Assembly (NCBI GenBank): GCA_048201975.1 | Contig: DBFBGQ010000033.1 | Location: 1-18,669, forward strand | Reading direction: 5' to 3' | DNA: 18,669 nt | Source: Egerieenecus sp048201975 | GTDB lineage: Bacteria; Bacillota; Clostridia; Christensenellales; Aristaeellaceae | The notes under the pieces: generated by a model | What the model was told of the DNA's origin: nothing | The model's input: the letters and a program-made list of their open reading frames with translations, nothing else | Databases searched by the model: none | Made by a program: the position numbers and the translations under genes | Shown: positions 7,113 to 14,742 of the stretch, in pieces | Numbering within the stretch: the first letter of the stretch is position 1 | Layout of the letters: every line of letters begins with the position of its first letter

Positions 7113-7153
7113 GACCACAACAAATCGATAAAACAGAACAAGGAGGAAAGAAA

Positions 7154-8530
7154 ATGCGTAAACAAGTGAAAACCGTCGTTGCTTTGTTACTTGTACTGGT
7201 TATGATGTTACCGCTCCTGGCATTCGGAGAGGGAAATGCAGAAGAGTACGAGCTGGGACACTGGGTGTTTGCAGAGGATCCTGCATCCATTACCGGTACG
7301 GTGCGTTTCTACATTCCCTTCAAGGGCAACCAGGGCATGGACGACATGATCGCGGAGTTCAATGAAATCTACCCCAATATTACCATTGAGCTGAACACGT
7401 ACAGCAACGGCTCCGAGGGCAACGTAGCAGTGAACGCAGCCATCATGGCGGGCGAAGTGGACGTTCTGGCGAGCTTCGGACTGAATCAGACGTACAAGAG
7501 ATGGGAAGGCGGCATGTATCTTCCGCTGACCGACTACATCAACGAGTATGGCATTGACATTTTGAAAGAGTGGGGGAGCGATAAATACATCTACGACGGC
7601 ACCTACTACACCTTCCCCTGCGGCGGACTGGGCAACTATGTGGCCATCAACATGACCGACTGGAACAATGCGGGCCTGGGAGAGCTGCCCACGGAGTGGA
7701 CCTGGGACGAATACCTGGAAGCCAGCCGCAAAATGACCCAACTGGATGAAAACGGCGACGTGCTGGTTTATGGCGGCTCCGATTACAGCTCCATCAACTA
7801 CTATACCTATCCTTGGTATCAGGTGTACGGGCATGATCAGTACTACGCGCTGGATGGCACCAAGTCGAATTTCTCCGATCCGCTGATTGTCAACGCGCTG
7901 CAGCGCGAAATCAACGCCGAGCAGGTGGAAAAGATCTGGTATCCGCTGACCACTTATCGTGCCGACGGTTCCAGCGCGGCGGGCGTGTACCTGCAGCACT
8001 ATACTTCTTCGGTGATTGTGTGCAACCTGCTTCGCTTCCTGCGGGACCAGGAAACCTATCCGGTGGACTGGATTACCGGCTTTGCGCCTTACCCCGTGGA
8101 GGAAAAGGGACAGACCAACTACATGGAAGGCATTCCGATTTACTCCCACGCAGGCATCTGCACGGGCGTGCAGGACGAAGAGGCCGCCTGGTATTGGCTG
8201 GCATGGTATTCCACCTATGGCGTGAAGTGGCTGGTCAATGCGGGTCATGCATCTGCCTGGAAGGGCACGGACCCCAGCAGCATTGTGGATCTGGTATTTG
8301 GCTCCCGCGAGGCTGCGGAAAAGCTGGTGGACCTGGAGAGCTTTGAGCGTGTTGTTACGAACTATGAAGCCGAAGCGTATATCGATACCTACCTGTGGGC
8401 GTACTCCGACCTGGCTAGCATTTGCAATGAATACGGCATGTATGCGCATCAGGGAACCATGACGGTGGAGGAGGCCATGGCCGCCGCGCAGGAAGAGGCT
8501 GACAAGCTGATTCAGGAAGACATGGAGTAA
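7154..8530 (+). CDS. ABC transporter extracellular solute-binding protein (CUT1 sugar type)
   Basis: 458 residues, first gene of the operon. The N terminus is an export signal: MRKQVK, then a hydrophobic core of about 17 residues (VVALLLVLVMMLPLLAF), then GEGNAEE. No lipobox cysteine is present, so a signal peptidase I type release is predicted rather than the lipid anchor usual in Firmicutes. The mature part reads as a family 1/8 solute-binding protein: SITGTVRFYIPFKGNQGMDDMIAEFNEIYPNI at the N-lobe, then many aromatics likely to stack on a ligand (about residues 120-230). It should bind the substrate outside the membrane and deliver it to the two permeases downstream. AAGGAGG sits at ideal distance. 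The ligand is unknown: sugar, oligosaccharide or glycerophospho compound. Confidence 0.9.
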   Translation: MRKQVKTVVALLLVLVMMLPLLAFGEGNAEEYELGHWVFAEDPASITGTVRFYIPFKGNQGMDDMIAEFNEIYPNITIELNTYSNGSEGNVAVNAAIMAGEVDVLASFGLNQTYKRWEGGMYLPLTDYINEYGIDILKEWGSDKYIYDGTYYTFPCGGLGNYVAINMTDWNNAGLGELPTEWTWDEYLEASRKMTQLDENGDVLVYGGSDYSSINYYTYPWYQVYGHDQYYALDGTKSNFSDPLIVNALQREINAEQVEKIWYPLTTYRADGSSAAGVYLQHYTSSVIVCNLLRFLRDQETYPVDWITGFAPYPVEEKGQTNYMEGIPIYSHAGICTGVQDEEAAWYWLAWYSTYGVKWLVNAGHASAWKGTDPSSIVDLVFGSREAAEKLVDLESFERVVTNYEAEAYIDTYLWAYSDLASICNEYGMYAHQGTMTVEEAMAAAQEEADKLIQEDME

Positions 8531-8576
8531 TGGCGCAACAAAAGGTGTGATCCTGCCAGGTTGTTCAGGATGATGC

Positions 8577-8613
8577 TGCTGCTCGGGTGGGTCCGCAACC
8601 TGCCCGAGCAGCA
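8577..8613 (+). repeat. Strong intercistronic hairpin between binding protein and permease genes
   Basis: A perfect 11-bp stem, TGCTGCTCGGG (8577-8587) / CCCGAGCAGCA (8603-8613), extendable inwards by about five more pairs including two wobbles around a CCGCA loop. No U-tract follows, so it should not be a strong terminator. Hairpins here commonly protect the upstream mRNA so that binding protein is made in excess of permease. That role is inferred. Confidence 0.7.
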
Positions 8614-8651
8614 AATTATATGGGGATGCTTGATCAAACGAGGTGAGTCGC

Positions 8652-9530
8652 ATGAATAAGCGCAAAGAAACAATCACTGGCTGGCTGTTTATTTCGCCCA
8701 TGTTGGTTGCTTTTTTGGTTTTTATCGCTTTTCCGTTCTTTACGTCCATTGCGCTGTCCTTTACGGAATGGAACTTCATCGGCGGCTGGGAGCGTCTGAA
8801 ATGGGTGGGGCTTGATAACTTTATAAAATTGACGGAGGACCATCGTTTTGTTCAGGCGATCAACAACACCTTCGTGTACGCCGTAGCCACCGTTCCCACG
8901 TCGATTCTTCTGGCATTGGGGTTGGCCAACCTGCTCAATAACAAGGTTTACCTGAAAAAAACGCTGCGCATGGCGTTCTTTATTCCCTATATTTCCAACA
9001 CCGTGGCGCTGGCCGCTGTATTCAAGTTCCTGTTTAATAAAGAGGGGATCATCAACCGGGCGCTGAACGCGCTGTTTGGCATGGAAGCCATCGATTGGAT
9101 CACCAACCCAAGCGCTAACAAGGTGCCCATCATTCTCCTGGTAATTTGGACGGCGTTGGGCTACGAGTTGGTGATCTACATGGCTGCCTTGCAAAATGTT
9201 TCCAGAAATTTGTATGAAGCGGCGGATATCGATGGGGCCAGCGGATGGACAAAGTTCTGGAAGATCACCTTTCCCATGATTTCACCTACGACGTTTTATT
9301 TGTGCATCGTGCGCTTTATCAGCGTGTTCAAGCTGTTCTCAGCCGTAAACATCATTACCATGGGTACGACGCAGGCAAGCAATACGTCCATTGTGCAACG
9401 GATCTATGATTCCGCATTCAGCAAGTATGAGTTTGGCTATGCGTCGGCGGAAGCCACGGTTCTGTTTGTGCTCATCCTGCTGATTACGCTGTTCCAATTC
9501 TGGGCGCAGAAAAAGTGGGTTAATTATTAA
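8652..9530 (+). CDS. ABC transporter permease, MalF/UgpA type
   Basis: 292 residues, integral membrane. A first helix follows the basic start (GWLFISPMLVAFLVFIAF), with about five more, which fits CUT1 permeases. The cytoplasmic EAA loop that docks the ATPase is clear at 189-196 (EAADIDGA) followed by FWKITFPMI. I chose ATG 8652 because GAGGTG lies just before it; the in-frame GTG at 8643 falls inside that ribosome binding site. It forms the channel with the next gene product, and the stop is 17 nt before the next start. No ATPase gene lies in the operon, as is common for Firmicutes CUT1 systems sharing an MsmX/MsmK-like ATPase encoded elsewhere. Confidence 0.92.
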   Translation: MNKRKETITGWLFISPMLVAFLVFIAFPFFTSIALSFTEWNFIGGWERLKWVGLDNFIKLTEDHRFVQAINNTFVYAVATVPTSILLALGLANLLNNKVYLKKTLRMAFFIPYISNTVALAAVFKFLFNKEGIINRALNALFGMEAIDWITNPSANKVPIILLVIWTALGYELVIYMAALQNVSRNLYEAADIDGASGWTKFWKITFPMISPTTFYLCIVRFISVFKLFSAVNIITMGTTQASNTSIVQRIYDSAFSKYEFGYASAEATVLFVLILLITLFQFWAQKKWVNY

Positions 9531-9547
9531 GGCAGGAGGAAAGCAAG

Positions 9548-10384
9548 ATGAATAACACGCGCCAGAAGGTCGTTGTGACCATCCGAACGCTACTGGTGGG
9601 AGTCCTTGCAGTGTTTTTCATGCTCCCGCTGGTTTGGATGGTCTGCACGTCGCTGAAAACCATTCCCGAAGTGTTTGCGCGGGATTGGAAATGGTTGCCG
9701 GCTGTGCCGCAGTGGAAAAACTACGCATATGTATGGACCAATGAGTACGCTCCCATGGGCCGAAGCTTTCTGAATACCTTCGTTGTGGCGGTGTGCAGCA
9801 TCGTGGGGCAGTTGAGCTTTGCATCCCTTGCGGCCTATGCCTTTGCAAAAATCAATTTCAAAGGGAAAAACCTGGTCTTTGCGCTGTTTCTGGCGTCCAT
9901 GATGGTGCCCTCCCAGGTGACGATCATTCCACGCTTTATGCTGTTTCGGACCATTGGCCTGTATAATACCCTGTGGGCCATTATTCTGCCCAACCTCTTT
10001 GGCGTCACAGCCATGTTTATGCTTCGGCAGTTCTATATGGGATTGCCCAATGACCTGGTGGAAGCCGCCAAGATTGACGGTGCGGGACATTTCCGCATTT
10101 TTGTGCAGATCATGCTGCCGCTTACCAAGGCCGCTGTGGTCTCCATGGTGATCCTGAGCTTCATTTCTTCCTGGAATGAATACCTGTCGCCGTTGGTCTT
10201 CCTGATCAACAAGAAGAGCTATTTGGTCTCCCAGATCATCCGCTGGTACATGGAGGAGGATTCGGATCCCACGCACTGGATTATGGCGGCTTCCGCCATT
10301 TCGCTCATTCCGACGCTCATCCTGTTTGTCACCTGCCAGCGGTACTTCATCGAAGGAATTGCCACATCCGGGGTAAAGGGGTAA
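9548..10384 (+). CDS. ABC transporter permease, MalG/UgpE type
   Basis: 278 residues, second half of the importer channel. It has a first helix near residues 12-34 (LLVGVLAVFFMLPLVWMVCTS), then the family hallmark SFLNTFVVAV, further helices, and the EAA loop at 172-179 (EAAKIDGA) followed by IFVQIMLPLTKAA. The ending FIEGIATSGVKG is the usual C terminus of this subfamily. AGGAGG precedes the ATG by 8 nt. The closest general match is to importers for oligosaccharides or glycerol-3-phosphate, but permeases alone do not reveal the cargo. Confidence 0.93.
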   Translation: MNNTRQKVVVTIRTLLVGVLAVFFMLPLVWMVCTSLKTIPEVFARDWKWLPAVPQWKNYAYVWTNEYAPMGRSFLNTFVVAVCSIVGQLSFASLAAYAFAKINFKGKNLVFALFLASMMVPSQVTIIPRFMLFRTIGLYNTLWAIILPNLFGVTAMFMLRQFYMGLPNDLVEAAKIDGAGHFRIFVQIMLPLTKAAVVSMVILSFISSWNEYLSPLVFLINKKSYLVSQIIRWYMEEDSDPTHWIMAASAISLIPTLILFVTCQRYFIEGIATSGVKG

Positions 10385-10426
10385 GCAAAAGGAATGTCTC
10401 AGGAAAATAGAGTGGAGGAGACCGGC

Positions 10427-11821
10427 ATGGAGAAAATTATCAAGCAAATGGAAATACCGATAAAATATACCTGCGATGTGGCTGTCGTAGGCGGCGGACC
10501 GGCGGGATTCTGCGCCGCGGTGGCAGCCGCCAGAAACGGAGCCGATACCATTCTGGTGGAGCAATATGGCTGCTGTGGGGGCATGGCAACCTCCGGTTTG
10601 GTGGGACCTTTCATGACCTCCTACAACAAGTCCGGGGATCAGATGATCATACGCGGGATGTTTGAGGATGTTATCCAGCGTCTGGCGGCGCAAGGCGGGG
10701 CGATCCTTCCTCAGCTGTGCAGGGCGGGGGACCCCGTGGCCGGCTATCACTTCCGCGGGCATGACCATTGCGCGCCCTTCGACCCGGAAATTCTCAAGCG
10801 GGTCATTGACGAAATGCTCAAAGAAGCGCATGTTCGCGTGCTGTACCACACAAGCTTCACCGAGCCGCTGCTGGAAAACGACTGCATGAAGGGCATCGTA
10901 ACTTTTTCCAAGAACGGCATGGAAGCGATTCATGCCCGGGTGGTGATCGACTGCACCGGCGATGCGGATGTGGCGTACCGCGCGGGGGTCCCCTGTGAGT
11001 TCGGCAACGCGGCCCAGGGCCATGTGCAGCCGGCGACCATGTTTTTCCGTATCGGCAATGTGGATTGGAAGCGGGTGGACGAGGAAGCCCAGGCAAACAA
11101 ATATCGCCTGGAGGTGCAATCCCATGGATTGCGAAAAGGATTATTTCATTGGAAAATCGAAGAAGCAAAACGGAACGGCGATTTTCATATTGACCGGTGG
11201 ACCGTGGGCATCTACCAAAGCGTGAAGAAGGACGAGTGGAATGTCAATATTTCCCGCATTGCGGATATCGACGGCACCAACGCGGAGGACCTGTCCCGCG
11301 CGGAAATGATCGGCCGGCAGCAGGTGGACGAGATCCTGCGGTTTCTGCGAAAGTATATCCCCGGCTGCGAGGAGGCAAAGCTGATGTCCGTCGCTTCCAC
11401 CATCGGTATCCGGGAGAGCCGTCATATTCAGGGGAAGGCGACGCTGACCACGGAAGATGTGCTCAATGGCAAGGTGCCGCAGGATGCCATCCTGTTGGCC
11501 TCCAACTCCATCGACGTTCATGCCGGCACGGGGGAGGCATCCGGCACCAAATATGTGACCATTCAGCATGGCGAATGGTATGGCGTTTCCTTTCAAAGCC
11601 TGGTGCCCGTCAAGGTGCAACAGTTGCTGGTGGCAGGCAGGAGTCTGTCCGCCACTTCCGAAGCATCAGCCGCCGTTCGCGTCATGCCCCCTTGCATGGA
11701 AATGGGCCATGCAGCAGGCATAGCCGCCGCGCTGGCCGTCAAAGCCAACTGCGCAGTCGGCGATGTGGATGTTCAAGCAGTGCGGGCGCAAATGCTGAAG
11801 GAAGGCAGCTTCCTCGGCTGA
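10427..11821 (+). CDS. FAD-dependent oxidoreductase (FAD_oxidored, PF12831-like)
   Basis: 464 residues, no signal peptide, cytoplasmic. The dinucleotide fold starts at DVAVVGGGPAG (17-27), with Glu45 as the ribose-binding acid, then YGCCGGMATSG (47-57), the FAD-contact segment of this family. Here it has two adjacent cysteines, Cys49 and Cys50. Family blocks continue with FDPEILKRVIDEML, VVIDCTGDADVAYRAG and, at the end, VAGRSLSATSEASAAVRVMPPCMEMGHAAG. Members oxidise or reduce small molecules; many are of unknown substrate and lie in sugar-use operons. Start choice: GGAGGAG lies 6 nt before ATG 10427, while the upstream in-frame ATG at 10394 has its only AGGA touching it. It probably acts on the imported compound together with the next two gene products. 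Confidence 0.85.
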   Translation: MEKIIKQMEIPIKYTCDVAVVGGGPAGFCAAVAAARNGADTILVEQYGCCGGMATSGLVGPFMTSYNKSGDQMIIRGMFEDVIQRLAAQGGAILPQLCRAGDPVAGYHFRGHDHCAPFDPEILKRVIDEMLKEAHVRVLYHTSFTEPLLENDCMKGIVTFSKNGMEAIHARVVIDCTGDADVAYRAGVPCEFGNAAQGHVQPATMFFRIGNVDWKRVDEEAQANKYRLEVQSHGLRKGLFHWKIEEAKRNGDFHIDRWTVGIYQSVKKDEWNVNISRIADIDGTNAEDLSRAEMIGRQQVDEILRFLRKYIPGCEEAKLMSVASTIGIRESRHIQGKATLTTEDVLNGKVPQDAILLASNSIDVHAGTGEASGTKYVTIQHGEWYGVSFQSLVPVKVQQLLVAGRSLSATSEASAAVRVMPPCMEMGHAAGIAAALAVKANCAVGDVDVQAVRAQMLKEGSFLG

Positions 11822-11851
11822 CGCAAGAAAAAATGTGGCGGAGGATCTTGC

Positions 11852-13807
11852 GTGAAACTTGACCTCCGTTTGGAGTTTACCATGCAGAAAGAGCATACAA
11901 AGATCCGCGCGGTTCTTCAGGCGCATTTTGACCGCGATACCGCGGAAGACAGCTCAGGCAATGGGAATCACGGCGCCATGATGGGATGCCCTGTCTATGA
12001 CGAGGGCTACGACGGCGGACGTTCTATCCGCTTTCAGAACCCCTTTGGCCGTCATCAGCCGGCAGCTTATCTGCTATTTCGGGATCTGAAGGGTTTGGAC
12101 CTGACGCAAGACGATTATACCATCATGTTCTGGTATCGAACCTGCTGCGGTGGCACGCAAGCCTGGGCAGCCTCCTGGGATGTGTGCCAGGCGGGCTGGG
12201 GCGTGGATATGCCGGGCGTAACCATGGGCGGGGTAGTATGCGCCAATCGGGATGCCTTTGATTTTGACGCAACAGGCATCATGGCTGCGCAGTTGCCCCT
12301 GCACCAGTATTTTTCGGTGGGCGTCACCGGGCTGCATGGGATGCGGCAGGACATGGACGGCATCTGGGAGCCTCAGGACGGCCGTTGGCATCACCTGACC
12401 GTGGTGTGCTGCCGGGAGAGGAGCTACTGCTCGGTTTACGTGGATGGCAATGAAAAGGCTACCGTGGATCTATCTGCTTTTCGGGGGCAAAGCCTGGGCG
12501 TCAATACCCTGGCGGTGGGCGCCGATCCCTTGGGCCAATATGGCCTGGGCAATGCGTGGGTGGACCAGCTGGAAGTGTATGCAGGCGTATGGACGCCGGA
12601 AATGATTCAGGCGCAATTCGCTTCCTGCCGGGTGAAACTTCTGGCGCATGAAATCGCAAAGCGCATAGCTCTGCCCAACGCTCCCGGGACGCAAGCGGAA
12701 AAATCCCGGCTGACAAAGCAGGTGGAAGCGGCGCAGGAAGCCATACGCGCAGCCACTCAGCCGGAAGCGCAACGCCAGCTATACCGGTCGCTGCGCGGCG
12801 CCTACGAAAGCTACCTGGCCAAACCGCAGGAGCACGCTGCGTTGGCCATGCTGATGTGCAGCGACTTACACATCAGGGAGGCAGGAGATGCCAGCGCTAC
12901 CGCCTTGACGCAGGTGTTTCAGGATCTGGAGGGTTGGGATGCAAAGCTGGACGGCATTGTCAACCCGGGAGATTTTGCCGCAGGCGCATCGGCAGCGGTC
13001 GCCAACGCAGCGTACGGCGTCATGGATCGCCTGATGGAAAGACATCCGCGCTGGCAAATGATTTCCTGCCTGGGAAATCATGAAATCAATTACGTCTCCC
13101 CGGAGGAGAATTATTTTACCGGCAGCCACGCCTTTTGGACGCACATGCAGCGCTATCTTTCCGGCGGCCCGCAACGGAAATTTGGCCTGGGCGTGCTAGA
13201 CAGCGTGCAAAACGATAGCTATGCCATGACGCTGAAGGGATATCACTTCCTGGCGCTGAGCACGGACTATCTACCGCAGGTAGGGGATGGACGCACGGAT
13301 TGGGATAGCAATGCTTTGGATCCAATCCGGCATGGCCTGTTTCTTTCGGAGGATAGTTTCGCTTGGCTGGAAAGTTGCCTGGAGCGGTACAGCCAGGATC
13401 ATAAGCCTATTTTTGTGCTCAGTCACTCGCCTTTTGTCGATACGGTGCCTTTGTCGTACTTCCGGCGAATTCGCATCCGCGATAACTCGGTGGGGCCGCA
13501 GGATAGCCGTTTGCGCAATCTGCTGGGGCGTTTTCCAGGCGTGGTCTACCTGTGCGGGCATCTCCATCTTTCCCTGGGCGTAACGGGACCGGTTATGGTA
13601 GAGGGTACCGGCGGCGGACGCTTCGTTGAAATCACGCTTCCATCTTTCCTGAACGCCAAGCGGGGATATCGGGAAATCCCCGCCAGTTGGATCATGTACG
13701 TGTATGAGCGCGAGATCGTGCTCAGGGCGCGAAACTTCCTGACGGGTCAATGGCTGACGGACTATGACTGCACGCTGACCAGGGAAATGCTGTATGGAGA
13801 TAAATAA
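11852..13807 (+). CDS. LamG-like domain fused to calcineurin-type metallophosphoesterase
   Basis: 651 residues. The N-terminal part (about 15-260) is a LamG/concanavalin-like jelly roll: DSSGNGNHGAMMG, then YTIMFWYRT, DGRWHHLTVVC, VYVDGN and VDQLEVYAGVWTPE. A helical, charged linker (about 265-325) follows. The C-terminal part is a metallophosphoesterase with all metal motifs: Asp338-x-His340, Gly373-Asp374, GNHE (408-411), His525 and GHLH (569-572). It should hydrolyse a phosphoester with two metal ions. There is no signal peptide, so it is cytoplasmic although LamG modules are usually extracellular. GGAGG precedes GTG 11852; an alternative ATG at 11882 also has a GGAG, so the start may be 10 codons later. 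It lies 30 nt after the oxidoreductase gene. Substrate unknown; glycerophosphodiester or sugar phosphate is a guess. Confidence 0.85.
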   Translation: MKLDLRLEFTMQKEHTKIRAVLQAHFDRDTAEDSSGNGNHGAMMGCPVYDEGYDGGRSIRFQNPFGRHQPAAYLLFRDLKGLDLTQDDYTIMFWYRTCCGGTQAWAASWDVCQAGWGVDMPGVTMGGVVCANRDAFDFDATGIMAAQLPLHQYFSVGVTGLHGMRQDMDGIWEPQDGRWHHLTVVCCRERSYCSVYVDGNEKATVDLSAFRGQSLGVNTLAVGADPLGQYGLGNAWVDQLEVYAGVWTPEMIQAQFASCRVKLLAHEIAKRIALPNAPGTQAEKSRLTKQVEAAQEAIRAATQPEAQRQLYRSLRGAYESYLAKPQEHAALAMLMCSDLHIREAGDASATALTQVFQDLEGWDAKLDGIVNPGDFAAGASAAVANAAYGVMDRLMERHPRWQMISCLGNHEINYVSPEENYFTGSHAFWTHMQRYLSGGPQRKFGLGVLDSVQNDSYAMTLKGYHFLALSTDYLPQVGDGRTDWDSNALDPIRHGLFLSEDSFAWLESCLERYSQDHKPIFVLSHSPFVDTVPLSYFRRIRIRDNSVGPQDSRLRNLLGRFPGVVYLCGHLHLSLGVTGPVMVEGTGGGRFVEITLPSFLNAKRGYREIPASWIMYVYEREIVLRARNFLTGQWLTDYDCTLTREMLYGDK

Positions 13808-13855
13808 AGGCGCGGCAATCTGCCGGGCAAAGCAGAGAAAGGCAGGCGTTTTCCC

Positions 13856-14560
13856 ATGCTGGACGCCAACCGGGATTATGAAAAAGAGCCCTACACCATT
13901 TTGTGCTTCGGAGATTCCAATACCTGGGGATGCGTCCCCAAGTGGCAGGATTCCCCGGAGCCTTCCCTGCGCTATCCCCGGGGCGTTCGATGGACCAGCC
14001 TTTTGCAGGAAAGCCTGGGCTCTCAATTTGCCGTGATTGAAGAAGGTCTGGGGGGCAGGACGACCCTTCGGGAGCTTTCTACGCCTTTGGGTACTGGAAG
14101 ATACAAGGTTGCCAAAGCCTTTCTTCCCGTGTGCCTGCTATCCCATCGGCCGCTGGATATGATCCTGCTGATGCTGGGGACGAACGACCTGCACACACAG
14201 ATCTGTCCCGCGGAACAGGACCTGGGCAAGGGCGTGCAGGAACTCATACGTTTGATTGATGCTTATCCCACCGCCTGGCGGGATGGCGTGCGTCCGCGCA
14301 TACTGCTGATTGCTCCCACCTATATTCAGAAGGCAAAGGGAAGAACAGACGTGTGGAAGCAGTTCGGGGAAGAGGGCTTGCGCCTTTCCCATCTGTTTGG
14401 CGCAGCCTATCGGCAGGTAGCCGCGGAGGAACAGGTGGATTTTCTGGACGCAGGCGCGATCATTGCTCCCAGCGAGGCGGACGGCGTTCATCTCACGGCG
14501 GAAGCCCATCGGTGCTTGGGAGACCAAATCGTGGCCAAGGTTCGCCAAATGCTCCGGTAG
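13856..14560 (+). CDS. SGNH/GDSL-family hydrolase (esterase)
   Basis: 234 residues, last gene of the operon, cytoplasmic (no signal peptide). Family blocks are complete: GDSN with nucleophile Ser21 (block I, 19-22), EEGLGGRT with the oxyanion Gly (block II, 62-69), GTND with Asn110 (block III, 108-111), and DGVHL with catalytic Asp209 and His212 (block V). It should remove an ester-linked group, such as acetyl, from a carbohydrate or small molecule. The GGRTT segment is reminiscent of the arylesterase/acyltransferase branch of SGNH enzymes. The ribosome binding site is weak (AAAGGCAGG some distance upstream). It follows the phosphoesterase gene by 48 nt and is likely co-transcribed. Together with that enzyme it suggests the imported compound carries both ester and phosphoester groups. 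Confidence 0.9.
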   Translation: MLDANRDYEKEPYTILCFGDSNTWGCVPKWQDSPEPSLRYPRGVRWTSLLQESLGSQFAVIEEGLGGRTTLRELSTPLGTGRYKVAKAFLPVCLLSHRPLDMILLMLGTNDLHTQICPAEQDLGKGVQELIRLIDAYPTAWRDGVRPRILLIAPTYIQKAKGRTDVWKQFGEEGLRLSHLFGAAYRQVAAEEQVDFLDAGAIIAPSEADGVHLTAEAHRCLGDQIVAKVRQMLR

Positions 14561-14673
14561 TTCGGACCCACGCGCCTGAAATGGGCGAGCGGGGCTTGTC
14601 CGGCCTGGCCGGAAAAAAGCGGCGAAGGTCCCGGCGCTTTCTCCTTCCGCGGAGGACTGGTCCGCCATGAGAA

Positions 14674-14714
14674 AAGGGCGTTGCTTCTGTAGGCTTTTCA
14701 GAAGCAACGCCCTT
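14674..14714. terminator. Long hairpin between the convergent operon end and flavoprotein gene
   Basis: A perfect 16-bp stem, AAGGGCGTTGCTTCTG (14674-14689) / CAGAAGCAACGCCCTT (14699-14714), with a 9-nt loop. It is 28 nt beyond the flavoprotein stop, and on the minus strand it runs into CCCTTTTCTC, so it is the flavoprotein terminator. It may also block read-through from the operon, which ends at 14560. The remainder of 14561-14742 holds a GGCC-rich palindrome (14599-14613) and no gene. Confidence 0.85.
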
Positions 14715-14742
14715 GTTGATTCAGGGAAAAAGGTTGAACGGG

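Noticed and set aside
7208..11125. Long minus-strand open frames (7208-8779 and 9590-11125) opposite the transport operon
   Set aside because: Both span gene boundaries on the other strand and show no domain or ribosome binding site. They are coding shadows.
14599..14613. TCCGGCC-T-GGCCGGA palindrome after the esterase gene as a terminator
   Set aside because: On the plus strand it is followed by an A run, not a T run, and the arms leave almost no loop. It may be chance in GC-rich DNA.
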